DNA from: Plasticicumulans acidivorans
GTDB lineage: Bacteria > Pseudomonadota > Gammaproteobacteria > Competibacterales > Competibacteraceae
Length of the DNA stretch: 64,000 bases
NCBI RefSeq assembly: GCF_003182095.1
Contig: NZ_QGTJ01000014.1
Coordinates: 1 to 64,000, forward strand
Direction of reading: 5' to 3'
Part shown: positions 56,146 to 64,000 of the stretch, in pieces
How positions within the stretch are numbered: the stretch's first letter is position 1
How the letters are laid out: every line of letters starts with the position of its first letter
Translations under genes and position numbers: made by a program
Notes under the pieces: generated by a model
Databases searched by the model: none
What the model was told of the DNA's origin: nothing
Seen by the model: only the letters and a program-made list of their open reading frames with translations

Positions 56146-56265
56146 AATCAACGATTGCAAAAAACCGGCCGCACTAATCCTTTCGGGTAATGGCAAGGGG
56201 GACAGCCGGCCGTACAGTCCACGCAACGCACAGGATGTGCCTTCCACCCTACGCCGGACCCGCCG

Positions 56266-57927
56266 ATGCCGCTGAATCCCCCCCGCCAATGCCCCGCCCG
56301 CGGCCCGCTGCCGCCTCCACTGCTGCCGCTGCTGTGTTTTTGCCTGTCGCTGCTGCTGATGATCTGGGCGACGGTCGGCACGCTGATCCACGGCAACAGC
56401 ATCGCCCGCGGCCAGCCGCAGATCGCGGCGCTGGATATTGCGCTGCTGTTCGTCGGTGCCCTGTGTTCGGTGTTGATCGCGCTTGCCGGCTGGGTGCTGC
56501 GCAAGCAGCAGACCGAAACCTGGTTGCGGGCCGAGCACGAAGCGCAACTCGCCCATCTGGCCGGCCACGACGCGCTGACCGGCCTGCCCAACCGCCTGCT
56601 GCTGCGCGATCGCCTGGGGCATGACATCAGCCACGCGCAGCGTGAGTCCCGCCAGCTGGCGGTGATGTTCATCGACCTCGACCGCTTCAAGACCATCAAC
56701 GACAGCCTCGGCCACGCCGTCGGTGATGAGCTGCTGCGCGTCGCGGCGCGCCGGCTGCGGGCCACGCTGCGCTCATGCGATACGCTGGCACGCATCGGCG
56801 GCGACGAGTTTGTCGTCGTCGTCGAGGACGTCGACGGTCCGGAAGCGGCCGCCCTGGTCACCCGCAAGCTGCTCGACGCGCTGCTGCAGCCGATGCCGGT
56901 GCTCGGCCGCGAGTTCGTGCTGACGGCGAGCATCGGCATCAGCCTGTATCCGCATGACGGTCTCGACGTCGACCAGCTGCTGATGGCCGCCGATACCGCG
57001 ATGTATACCGTCAAGGCCTCCGGACGCGACGGCTACCGCTTCTATGAGCCGTCGATGCACGCCCGCGCGCTGACCCAGCTCGAACGCGAGCGCGATCTGC
57101 GCCGCGCGCTGGAGCTCGGTGAGTTCGAACTGCACTACCAGCCGCAGGTGGATCTCGGCAGTGGCCGCCTGAGCGGCCTCGAAGCCCTGCTGCGCTGGCG
57201 CCATCCGCAGCGCGGCCTGGTACCGCCCGACAGCTTCATTCCGCTGGCCGAGGAAACCGGGCTGATCGTGCCGATCGGGGCCTGGGTGATCTGCCATGCC
57301 TGCACGCAGCTCGCCGCCTGGCGCGCCGCCGGACTGGCGCCACCGCGTGTCGCGGTGAATCTCTCAGCGCGTCAGTTCGTCCGCCCGCAGCTGGTCAGCG
57401 AGATTCTCGATGCCGTCGGCCGCGCCGGCCTCGACGTCAGCATGCTCGAACTCGAAATCACCGAAAGCGCGCTGATGCACGATGTCGAAAGTGCCATCCG
57501 GCAAATGAACGAGCTGCACGACGCCGGCCTGCGTCTGGCGATCGATGATTTCGGCACCGGCTATTCCTCGCTCGCCTACCTGCAGCGCTTCCCGGTCGGA
57601 CTGCTGAAGATCGACCGCACCTTCATCGCCGACATGACGACGAACCACGCCAATGCGGCGATTGCCCGCACCGTCGTGCAGCTCGCGCAGAACCTCGGCC
57701 TGCAGGTACTCGCCGAAGGCGTCGAGGAGCGCGCGCAGGTGCAGATGCTGCGCGCGCTGGGCTGTCACTTCGCCCAGGGCTGGCTGTTCGCCCGCGCACT
57801 CGAACCGGCGGCGGTCGAACAACTGCTGCGCGCCGAGCGCAGCGGCAAGCGGCTGCTCACGCCAGCTACGGCAGCACTCGGCAGCAGCGCCGAGCACCCC
57901 ATACTCATCAGCGGTTTATGCGCCTGA
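56266..57927 (+). CDS. Membrane GGDEF-EAL protein (c-di-GMP turnover)
   Basis: A 553-residue bifunctional-type protein. Two hydrophobic helices (about 20-42, 54-78) are separated by a short periplasmic loop, with no clear sensor domain. GGDEF domain: active site GGDEF at 178-182, I-site RSCD at 169-172. EAL domain: EAL at 306-308, and the loop-6 region [13 protein letters not shown] and the late AEGVEE motif are intact. Both activities could be functional. It ends 5 bases from the convergent gcvT stop, with no room for a terminator. Confidence 0.9.
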   Translation: MPLNPPRQCPARGPLPPPLLPLLCFCLSLLLMIWATVGTLIHGNSIARGQPQIAALDIALLFVGALCSVLIALAGWVLRKQQTETWLRAEHEAQLAHLAGHDALTGLPNRLLLRDRLGHDISHAQRESRQLAVMFIDLDRFKTINDSLGHAVGDELLRVAARRLRATLRSCDTLARIGGDEFVVVVEDVDGPEAAALVTRKLLDALLQPMPVLGREFVLTASIGISLYPHDGLDVDQLLMAADTAMYTVKASGRDGYRFYEPSMHARALTQLERERDLRRALELGEFELHYQPQVDLGSGRLSGLEALLRWRHPQRGLVPPDSFIPLAEETGLIVPIGAWVICHACTQLAAWRAAGLAPPRVAVNLSARQFVRPQLVSEILDAVGRAGLDVSMLELEITESALMHDVESAIRQMNELHDAGLRLAIDDFGTGYSSLAYLQRFPVGLLKIDRTFIADMTTNHANAAIARTVVQLAQNLGLQVLAEGVEERAQVQMLRALGCHFAQGWLFARALEPAAVEQLLRAERSGKRLLTPATAALGSSAEHPILISGLCA

Positions 57928-57931
57928 GCGC

Positions 57932-59044
57932 TCAGCCGCGGCAGTAGCGCTGGGCGACGAACGGCATCGGCGCGACGCTGACCGGCAGCGGCTTGCCGCG
58001 CACCAGCGCATCGAGACGGGTACCGACGGCGGCGTAGGCGAACTCGACGTAAGCCATCGCCACCGGCTTGCCGGCACTCGGACCGAAGCCGCCACTGGTG
58101 ACACGGCCGACGACGTGGCCGTCGGCATTGAGCAGATCGGTGCCCTCGCGCACCGGCGCACGCCCTTCACCGAGCAGGCCGACGCGCTGGCGGCGGCAGC
58201 CGCTGGCCAGCTGTTCGAGGATCACCGCGGCGCCGGGGAAACCGCCGGCACGCGCACCGCCGCTGCGCCGCACCTTCTGGATCGCCCAGGACAGCGCGGC
58301 CTCGACCGGCGTGGTGCCGGTATCGATGTCGTGGCCGTACAGGCACAGCCCTGACTCCAGACGCAGCGAATCACGTGCACCGAGGCCGATCGGCATCACT
58401 TCGGGGGCGGCGAGCAGCGCGCGGGCGAGCTCCTCGGCCCGTTCGGCCGGCACCGAAATTTCGAAGCCGTCTTCGCCGGTATAGCCGGAGCGACTGGCGA
58501 AGCACGGGATGCCGGCCACCTCCAGTGGGCGGAAGTCCATGAATTTCATGCCGGCACAGCCCGGCGCCAGACGCTCGAACACCGCAGCAGCGGCCGGCCC
58601 CTGCAGCGCCAGCAGTGCGCGATCGGCGAGCTCGGTGACACGCACCTCCGGTTCCAGGTGCGCGCGCAGATGGGCGATGTCCTGTGCCTTGCAGGCGGCG
58701 TTGACGACCAGGAACAGGTGATCACCGGCGTTGACGATCATCAGGTCATCGAGGATGCCGCCCTGGGCATTGGTGAACAGCCCGTAGCGCTGGCGATTGA
58801 CGCCGAGGCCAAGCACGTCGACCGGCACCATCGACTCCAGACGCTCGGCCGCACGCACGCCATCGAGCCGCACCTGGCCCATGTGTGAAACATCGAACAG
58901 GCCGGCCTGAGCGCGGGTATGCAGATGCTCCTTGAGCACCCCGGCGGGATACTGCACCGGCATGTCGTAGCCGGCGAACGGAACCATGCGTGCGCCGAGC
59001 TCAAGATGCAGGGCATGCAGCGGGGTACGGGCGAGTTCGCTCAT
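57932..59044 (-). CDS. gcvT: Aminomethyltransferase (glycine cleavage T protein)
   Basis: Transfers the methylene group from lipoyl-H protein to tetrahydrofolate, releasing ammonia. 370 residues from ATG at 59044, with AGGAG 9 bases upstream; the frame opens further upstream at 59092. Motifs: LHLELGARMVPFAGYDMPVQYP, LFDVSHMGQVRL, and the folate-site region SRSGYTGEDGFEISV. ARDSLRLESGLCLYGHDID is also family-typical. Its upstream region holds the same AATGCCGGCATT palindrome as gcvP. Transcribed in the same direction as gcvP but separated by LysR and GGDEF-EAL genes. Confidence 0.95.
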   Translation of the reverse strand: MSELARTPLHALHLELGARMVPFAGYDMPVQYPAGVLKEHLHTRAQAGLFDVSHMGQVRLDGVRAAERLESMVPVDVLGLGVNRQRYGLFTNAQGGILDDLMIVNAGDHLFLVVNAACKAQDIAHLRAHLEPEVRVTELADRALLALQGPAAAAVFERLAPGCAGMKFMDFRPLEVAGIPCFASRSGYTGEDGFEISVPAERAEELARALLAAPEVMPIGLGARDSLRLESGLCLYGHDIDTGTTPVEAALSWAIQKVRRSGGARAGGFPGAAVILEQLASGCRRQRVGLLGEGRAPVREGTDLLNADGHVVGRVTSGGFGPSAGKPVAMAYVEFAYAAVGTRLDALVRGKPLPVSVAPMPFVAQRYCRG

Positions 59045-59130
59045 CGCGGAAAGCTCCTGGGCCAAAGCGCGTACGGCGGGAAAACGTGACATGTTAGGCC
59101 CGCCGCGCCGCTTGCGGAAATCAATCCTGC

Positions 59131-59155
59131 AAATGCCGGCATTGCCACCGGCAAT
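59131..59155. promoter_or_regulatory. Putative LysR operator upstream of gcvT
   Basis: The palindrome AATGCCGGCATT at 59132-59143 is identical to the one before gcvP. An overlapping inverted repeat ATTGCC-ACC-GGCAAT (59141-59155) fits the T-N11-A pattern of LysR boxes. It lies 87 bases upstream of the gcvT start and just after the dsbB stop (59175). Confidence 0.65.
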
Positions 59156-59174
59156 CGCAGCCTCGCTCCCGACC

Positions 59175-59699
59175 TCAGCGCGTTCCCATCCAGTTACGCA
59201 CGGCCCCGACCAGGCCGAGTGCGCTGAACAGCGCCAGCGTCCACACCGGCATCGCAAAACCGAACAGCGTCCAGTCGATCTTCGCGCAGTCACCGGAGCC
59301 GCGCATGATCGTGCCGAGCGCCTCCAGCAGCGGGAAATTCTCGACCAGATAGTCGAAGCCAGGGCCGCAGGCCGGCACCTGATCGGCTGGCAGGCTCTGC
59401 AGCCAGACCTGCCGGCCGGCGACGCCGGCGCCGGCGCCGGCGGCAAGCAGGATCAGCAGTGCATAGATGCGGCTGCCCCAGCCGTGCGGATCGTGCAGTG
59501 CGGCGACGACGAAGACGATGCCGAGCGCAAAGATGGCGATGCGCTGCAGGATGCACAGCGGGCAGGGTTCGATGTGCTCGAACATCTGCAGGTAGACCGC
59601 GAACAGCAGCGACAGCAGGCAGGCCAGAAAGCCCAGCATGTTGAACAGGCGCGGCGATACCGGACGGCGGCCGCTGGGAACGACGGAAGCGACGGGCAT
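59175..59699 (-). CDS. dsbB: Disulfide bond formation protein DsbB
   Basis: Inner-membrane quinone reductase that reoxidises DsbA. Redox pairs are C46/C49 (EPCPLCILQR) and C111/C138 (PACGPGFDY and GSGDCAKIDW), the classic arrangement. Four membrane helices (about 20-40, 55-72, 78-97, 145-165). 174 residues. The start at 59699 gives a short proline-rich cytoplasmic N-terminus. dsbA is not in the window. Confidence 0.93.
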   Translation of the reverse strand: MPVASVVPSGRRPVSPRLFNMLGFLACLLSLLFAVYLQMFEHIEPCPLCILQRIAIFALGIVFVVAALHDPHGWGSRIYALLILLAAGAGAGVAGRQVWLQSLPADQVPACGPGFDYLVENFPLLEALGTIMRGSGDCAKIDWTLFGFAMPVWTLALFSALGLVGAVRNWMGTR

Positions 59700-59742
59700 G
59701 ACGGAAGTTCTCGCAAGGGTGGAAGACAGGACCGGTCTGTGC

Positions 59743-59777
59743 CGGTGTGGTGCGCCCGCTTCGAGCGCACCACACCG
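59743..59777 (-). other. Intergenic hairpin between the SelW-like gene and dsbB
   Basis: A 13-bp perfect stem runs from CGGTGTGGTGCGC to GCGCACCACACCG with a 9-base loop. It lies between two minus-strand genes. No T-tract is present on either side, so it is a structured intercistronic element rather than a standard terminator. Confidence 0.55.
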
Positions 59778-59795
59778 CCGCCGGTTCGGATGGAT

Positions 59796-60110
59796 TCAGC
59801 TGCGATCGGCGGGCTTGCGGTCAGCATGACCGAGGTCGCGCTCGGGGTCGATCAGGTCACGCACCCGCTGTTTGAGTTCCTTGGCCTCCGGAAAGCGGCC
59901 CTCGCCTTTGCGCGACCAGACGTTGACGCCGTCGACACGCACTTCGAAGACGCCGCCGGTGCCGGGGATCAGCGCGACTTCTCCGAGATCGGTATCAAAG
60001 GTGCTGAGCAGCTCCTGCGCCAGCCAGGCGGCACGCAGCAGCCAGCGGCACTGCGTGCAGTAGGTGATGTCGACGCGCGGACGGACGGGGACGACGGGCG
60101 TTGACTGCAT
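59796..60110 (-). CDS. SelT/SelW/SelH-family (Rdx) redox protein
   Basis: A 104-residue thioredoxin-like protein with CxxC at C18/C21 (ITYCTQCRW), where selenoprotein relatives have a selenocysteine. The TGGVFEVRVDG and WSRKGEGRFPEAKELKQ segments are family-typical. Start at ATG 60110. Its stop lies 96 bases before the dsbB start, and its start is 11 bases from the mtgA stop, so cotranscription with mtgA is likely. Function unknown beyond a thiol-redox role. Confidence 0.85.
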   Translation of the reverse strand: MQSTPVVPVRPRVDITYCTQCRWLLRAAWLAQELLSTFDTDLGEVALIPGTGGVFEVRVDGVNVWSRKGEGRFPEAKELKQRVRDLIDPERDLGHADRKPADRS

Positions 60111-60121
60111 CGGATGCCACC

Positions 60122-60829
60122 TCAGAGTCGTTCGAGAAAAGCCGGGCCGCCGAGATTGTTCATCTGTCCGAGGATCCACTGTACGCGCCGGCGCACGTGG
60201 GCATCCGGCGCATCGAGGCGATAGCGCAGCGGATTGGGCAGCACCGCGGCCATGCGTGCGGCCTCGGCGGCGGACAGATCCCAGGCGGCCTTGCCGAAAT
60301 AGCGCCGTGCGGCGGCCTCGGCACCATAGACATGATCACCGAACTGCGCGAAGTTCAAATACATTTCCAGGATGCGGCGCTTGTCCCAGAGCGTCTCGAT
60401 CAGCAGCGTGAACCATACCTCCAGCGCCTTGCGCAGGTAGCTGCGCCCGCTCCACAGGAACAGGTTCTTCGCCACCTGCTGGCTGATGGTGCTGGCACCA
60501 CGCGGCGCCTCGCCGTCCTCGCGCGCCTGCTCGATCGCCTTGCGGATCTCGACCAGATCAAAGCCGTGATGCTCGGGAAAGCGCTGGTCCTCGGCGGCGA
60601 TCACCGCCACGCCAAGCTGCCCGCTGATCGCCGCCAGCGGCACCCAGTGCTGCGCCGGCAGGCTGCGCGAGGGCTCTTCGAGCCAGTCAGCAAGCATGAA
60701 GGCACTGAACGGCGGTGCCCACTCGCCCAGCGCCCAGACCCACAGCACACTCGCCACGATGGCGGCAGCCAGCGTTCCCAGTGTCCAGCGCCACAGACGC
60801 CGCCACCCTGTGCGGATAAGCTCATTCAT
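60122..60829 (-). CDS. mtgA: Monofunctional biosynthetic peptidoglycan transglycosylase
   Basis: Polymerises lipid II into glycan chains. The GT51 signature AVIAAEDQRFPEHHGFDLVEIRKAI contains the catalytic glutamate; GASTISQQVAKNLFLWSGRSYLRKALEVW is the second motif. One N-terminal membrane helix at about residues 15-35. 235 residues from ATG 60829 (MNELIRTGWRR); the earlier open frame is unsupported. No transpeptidase domain. Confidence 0.94.
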   Translation of the reverse strand: MNELIRTGWRRLWRWTLGTLAAAIVASVLWVWALGEWAPPFSAFMLADWLEEPSRSLPAQHWVPLAAISGQLGVAVIAAEDQRFPEHHGFDLVEIRKAIEQAREDGEAPRGASTISQQVAKNLFLWSGRSYLRKALEVWFTLLIETLWDKRRILEMYLNFAQFGDHVYGAEAAARRYFGKAAWDLSAAEAARMAAVLPNPLRYRLDAPDAHVRRRVQWILGQMNNLGGPAFLERL

Positions 60830-60955
60830 CGGTGCAGTATGCCCGCCACCTGCGGGCCGCGGCAGCCACCAGCCGCTCAGGAGACCGTACACTACGCCGA
60901 CGCTCCGCCGGGGCGGGCGCGGCCGGCCGCCGCGACGCGAGCCGCAAGGGACACC

Positions 60956-63364
60956 ATGCTCGACGCCTTTACCCGACTGTCGATCCGCCACAAGCTGATG
61001 GGCATCATGCTGCTGACTGCCGGCAGCGTGCTGTTCCTGGCGATGGTGGCAATGGCCGTCAACGAGGCGCTGACCCTGCAGCGCACCACCCGCTCGCAGC
61101 TCGCCGCACTGGCCGATGTCATCGCATCGAGCTCGCGCGCAGCGCTGTCACTGAATGATCCGCTGTCAGCGCTGGAAACCTTCGACGCGCTGCGCAGCAA
61201 GAGCAACATCGTCTATGCCGTGCTGACCACGCCGGACGGGCGCATCTTCGCCGCCTACCACCGTCCGGGCAGCGGCGAAATGCCGGACGATTCGCGCTTC
61301 GGCCCCGCCACCGAGGGCGGCCACCGCTTCCTTGAGGCCAGCGGTCAGGTGCACCTGATCAAGCCGGTACTGATCGAATGGCAGGTGGTCGGCACACTGC
61401 ACCTGGCAGCGGATTTCGGCGAGCTGTACGCCAGCCTCGGCCGCTACATGCTGCTGCTGGCACTGCTGATGCTCGGTTCTTTTATCTTCGCAGTCCTGAT
61501 CGCCTCGAAGCTGCAGCGCATCATCTCCGGGCCGATCCTGCGCCTGCAGCTGGCGATGAAGCGCGTCAGCGACACCCGTGACTACGCGGTGCGCGTCGAA
61601 GCCGATACCCAGGACGAGCTCGGCGCGCTGGTCGGCGGCTTCAACGACATGCTCGAACAGATCCAGAGCCGCGACGGCGAGCTGGCGCGCTACAGCGCCC
61701 GCCTGGCCGAGGACGTCGAGCGACGCACGCATGAGCTGATCGCCACCAATCGCGAACTGCAGTCGCTGGTGGTCGAACTGCGCGAGCAGAAAGAACGCGC
61801 CGAGGCTGCCAGTCGCGCCAAGTCGCAGTTCCTCGCCAACGTCAGCCACGAGATCCGCACGCCGATGAACGGCATGCTCGGCATGACCGAGCTGCTGCGC
61901 CACACCGCGCTCAACGAGCGCCAGCAGCAGCTCACCGGCCTGATTCAGCGCTCCGGGCAGACGCTGCTCGGCATCATCAACGACATCCTCGACCTCTCGC
62001 GCATCGAAGCCGGCCGCTTCGAACTGGAGGAAGCCGACTTCGAGCTGCGCCCGCAGCTCGAACAGACCCTCGAACTCTACCGCGAGGAAGCCCGCCGCCG
62101 TGGCCTGGAGCTGAGCACCCGCTTCGCCGCGCACCTGCCGAGCCACGTCCGCGGCGACCCCGGCCGCCTCGGCCAGATCCTCGGCAATCTGTTGTCGAAC
62201 GCGCTCAAGTTCACGCCCAGCGGGCAGATTCGCGTGCGCGTCGACGCGCTCGCCGGACGCCATGGCCACGTCACCCTGGGCTTCGAAGTCAGCGACACCG
62301 GCATCGGCATCGCCGCAGAAGATCAGGCGCGCATCTTCGACGCCTTCACCCAGACCGACCCGTCGAGCACCCGCCGCCACGGCGGCACCGGGCTGGGCCT
62401 GACCATCGCCCGCCAGCTGGTCGAGCGCATGGGCGGCCAGATCGGCCTGAGCAGCGCTCCCGGTCAGGGCACCAGTTTCTGGTTCACCGTGCAGATCAAA
62501 TGCGTCAGCACGGCGGCGGAGCCGCAGGCCGAACCCCTGCGCGGCATGCGTGTGGTGCTGGTCGGGTTTCCCGAGGCGCGCTGCAACGAGCTGCACGCCC
62601 GCCTGCAGCGCTGGGGGATCATCGACTGTGCTGCCGACGATGCCGCCAGCGCCTTCGACCGGCTCGCCCGCCAGGCCGGCGCCTCGACCCCCTGTGGCGC
62701 ACTGCTGGCCCACGCCGGCCTGCCTGCCGCAACGCTGACCGAGCTCGGCGAACGGCTGCAGGCCTTCGAGCTGCCACTGCTGTTGCTTGGCGACACCGAA
62801 GCGGCGCCGGGCGGCCGCTGCGAAGTGCTCAACGGCTGGCCGCCGCCGGACGCGGCGCTGCTCGCCGCGCTCGGCCGCTGCCGCGAACGCAAGCCCACCG
62901 CCGCAACGCCGCCACCGCTGCCGGCCGGCACTCTGCGCTGCGCTGCCCGTGTACTGCTGGCCGAGGACAACGCCATCAACGAGGAAGTGGCGCGCACGAT
63001 GCTGCGTGAACTCGGCTGCACCGTGACCTCGGTCGACAACGGTCGCGATGCGGTCGACGCGGTACGCGACGGCGACTACGACCTGGTGTTCATGGACGGG
63101 CAGATGCCGGTACTCGACGGCCTCGACGCCACCCGCGAGATCCGCGCAATGGAAGCCAAGAGCGACCGCGCCCGCACGCCAATCGTCGCGCTGACCGCAC
63201 ATGCCGTGCGCGGCGACCGCGAGCGCTATCTGGCCGCCGGCATGGATGACTACATCAGCAAGCCGTTCACCACCGCCGATCTGCAGCGCGCGCTGGCACG
63301 CTGGTGCCGGCGGGCCGCAAACAACCCCTGCAGCCAGCGGGTGATTCAGACCGTGCGCAAGTAG
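60956..63364 (+). CDS. Hybrid sensor histidine kinase (BarA-like layout without HPt)
   Basis: An 802-residue kinase. Order: membrane helix (about 13-35), periplasmic CHASE8-like sensor (36-160), second helix (about 165-185), HAMP (186-240), HisKA with H298 (ANVSHEIRTPMN), HATPase with N (LGNLLSNALKF), G1 (DTGIGIAAED), F and G2 (GGTGLGLTI) boxes, a degenerate receiver (about 523-650) lacking the phosphate-acceptor aspartate, and a C-terminal receiver with D714 (FMDGQMPVLDG). No HPt follows. Start at ATG 60956 with AAGGGA upstream. Phosphate probably passes to a separate HPt protein. Signal and response regulator are unknown. Confidence 0.88.
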   Translation: MLDAFTRLSIRHKLMGIMLLTAGSVLFLAMVAMAVNEALTLQRTTRSQLAALADVIASSSRAALSLNDPLSALETFDALRSKSNIVYAVLTTPDGRIFAAYHRPGSGEMPDDSRFGPATEGGHRFLEASGQVHLIKPVLIEWQVVGTLHLAADFGELYASLGRYMLLLALLMLGSFIFAVLIASKLQRIISGPILRLQLAMKRVSDTRDYAVRVEADTQDELGALVGGFNDMLEQIQSRDGELARYSARLAEDVERRTHELIATNRELQSLVVELREQKERAEAASRAKSQFLANVSHEIRTPMNGMLGMTELLRHTALNERQQQLTGLIQRSGQTLLGIINDILDLSRIEAGRFELEEADFELRPQLEQTLELYREEARRRGLELSTRFAAHLPSHVRGDPGRLGQILGNLLSNALKFTPSGQIRVRVDALAGRHGHVTLGFEVSDTGIGIAAEDQARIFDAFTQTDPSSTRRHGGTGLGLTIARQLVERMGGQIGLSSAPGQGTSFWFTVQIKCVSTAAEPQAEPLRGMRVVLVGFPEARCNELHARLQRWGIIDCAADDAASAFDRLARQAGASTPCGALLAHAGLPAATLTELGERLQAFELPLLLLGDTEAAPGGRCEVLNGWPPPDAALLAALGRCRERKPTAATPPPLPAGTLRCAARVLLAEDNAINEEVARTMLRELGCTVTSVDNGRDAVDAVRDGDYDLVFMDGQMPVLDGLDATREIRAMEAKSDRARTPIVALTAHAVRGDRERYLAAGMDDYISKPFTTADLQRALARWCRRAANNPCSQRVIQTVRK

Positions 63365-64000
63365 GACTCGTATTCGAGCGGCGTCACCTGGCGGCCGAAC
63401 TTCTCCAGCTCCTGCCAGCGGCAGGCGCTGTAGAGCTGGTGATAGGACTCGCCGAACACCTGCGGCAGCCACACCGAACGATCGAAAATCTCCAGCGCGT
63501 GCTTGAGCGCCGTCGGCAGCATCGGCACGTGCTCGCACTCATGGGCGTTGCCGCTGGTCGGCTCACCGGGGTCGAGGCGATTGACGATGCCGTGCCAGGC
63601 TCCGCCGAGCATCGCCGCCAGTGCCAGGTAGGGATTGGCATCGGCGCCGGCGACACGGTGCTCGACGCGCATCGCGTTGGTGTCGCCGGAGGGAATGCGC
63701 AGCGCCGTCGAGCGGTTGTCATACCCCCAGGTGGCGGCGATCGGCGCATGGCTGCCGGGCTGGAAACGGCGGAAGGAATTGGTGTTCGGCGCGTAGAAGC
63801 ACATCGTCTCGCGCATCGTCGTCACCATGCCGGCGATGGCATGACGCAGCAGCGGGCTGCCCTGATGGCTGCCGTCATCAAACACGTTGCGGCCCTGCTG
63901 ATCGAGCAGGCTGAAATGGATATGCATGCCGTTGCCGGCCAGCTCGCCGTAGGGCTTGGCCATGAAGGTCGCCGCCATCTGGTACTGCTGCGCGGCACCT
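63346..64000 (-). CDS. Glutamine synthetase family protein (PuuA-like), 5' end cut off
   Basis: The 3' part of a glutamine synthetase fold gene (about 218 codons visible) runs off the right edge. NGMHIHFSL (glutamate/metal site), APNTNSFRRFQPGSHAP and RVEHRVAGADANPYLALAAMLGG match gamma-glutamylputrescine synthetase and related GlnA-like enzymes of polyamine use more than the housekeeping enzyme. The end, PLEYESYLRTV, is typical. The reading frame beyond 63978 continues open to the edge. Its 3' end overlaps the kinase stop by 19 bases, convergently. Substrate is inferred. Confidence 0.85.
   Translation of the reverse strand, partial: GAAQQYQMAATFMAKPYGELAGNGMHIHFSLLDQQGRNVFDDGSHQGSPLLRHAIAGMVTTMRETMCFYAPNTNSFRRFQPGSHAPIAATWGYDNRSTALRIPSGDTNAMRVEHRVAGADANPYLALAAMLGGAWHGIVNRLDPGEPTSGNAHECEHVPMLPTALKHALEIFDRSVWLPQVFGESYHQLYSACRWQELEKFGRQVTPLEYESYLRTV

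Noticed and set aside
56146-56265. A c-di-GMP riboswitch upstream of the GGDEF-EAL gene
   Set aside because: The leader has a CGGCCG repeat that can pair, but the conserved GEMM core and tetraloop-receptor motifs are not recognisable.
55123-56715. N-terminal extension of the gcvP frame
   Set aside because: It is antisense to the divergent LysR gene and the GGDEF-EAL gene; the 55122 ATG has a ribosome site and the family N-terminus.
61166-63538. 790-codon minus-strand frame opposite the hybrid kinase
   Set aside because: Antisense shadow of a kinase with intact H, N and G boxes.

Overview
The window reads as chromosomal DNA of a high-GC, aerobic, type IV-piliated gammaproteobacterium. Two gene orders point there. 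The block TPR protein-lolB-ispE-tRNA-Gln-prs-rplY-pth-ychF, divergent from hemA-prfA-prmC-moeB, and the block pilMNOPQ-aroK-aroB-damX-like-gltB-gltD-hemE, both match orders I know from Pseudomonas and relatives. Here they lie side by side. No genus can be named from sequence alone. No prophage, transposase, integrase, CRISPR array or rRNA operon was seen.

Layout. 1-6.5 kb: relatively AT-rich core genes (tyrS, anmK, erpA, a ClC chloride/proton antiporter, a TlpA-like thioredoxin, hemJ) and tRNA-Met. 6.5-17.3 kb: translation, lipoprotein, isoprenoid and haem genes, with GC rising along the block. The genes are tightly packed, with ATGA or TAATG overlaps. 17.3-27.1 kb: a nucleotidyltransferase-fold protein, the pilMNOPQ assembly operon, aroK-aroB and a DamX-like AAA/SPOR protein with a very long disordered linker. 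27.3-40 kb: glutamate synthase gltB-gltD, hemE, a Nudix hydrolase, a CBS protein, malic enzyme maeB and class I fumarase. 40-45.4 kb: small accessory genes (BOF protein, GNAT, methyltransferase-like protein, an unlisted 54-residue ORF), a cNMP/GGDEF protein, a LysR regulator and an aminotransferase. 45.6-50.1 kb: an AT-rich surface-glycan cassette (GT2, GtrA, GtrB-like GT2, large membrane protein) that looks foreign. 50.1-64 kb: GC-rich block with ycgL, beta-carbonic anhydrase, cytochrome b561, gcvP, LysR, GGDEF-EAL, gcvT, dsbB, a SelW-like protein, mtgA, a hybrid histidine kinase and the 3' part of a PuuA-like glutamine synthetase family gene.

How the genes work together. hemA, hemE and hemJ serve haem synthesis. 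gltBD supplies glutamate. maeB and fumarase feed central carbon metabolism. gcvP and gcvT serve glycine cleavage but sit about 2.8 kb apart without gcvH. They share an identical palindromic upstream element, and a LysR gene diverges from gcvP; the three probably form a small regulon. That is the best new signal in the window. Several neighbouring genes (two GGDEF proteins, a hybrid kinase) serve signalling.

Start codons were chosen from Shine-Dalgarno matches and family N-termini, so some coding regions are shorter than the maximal open frame.
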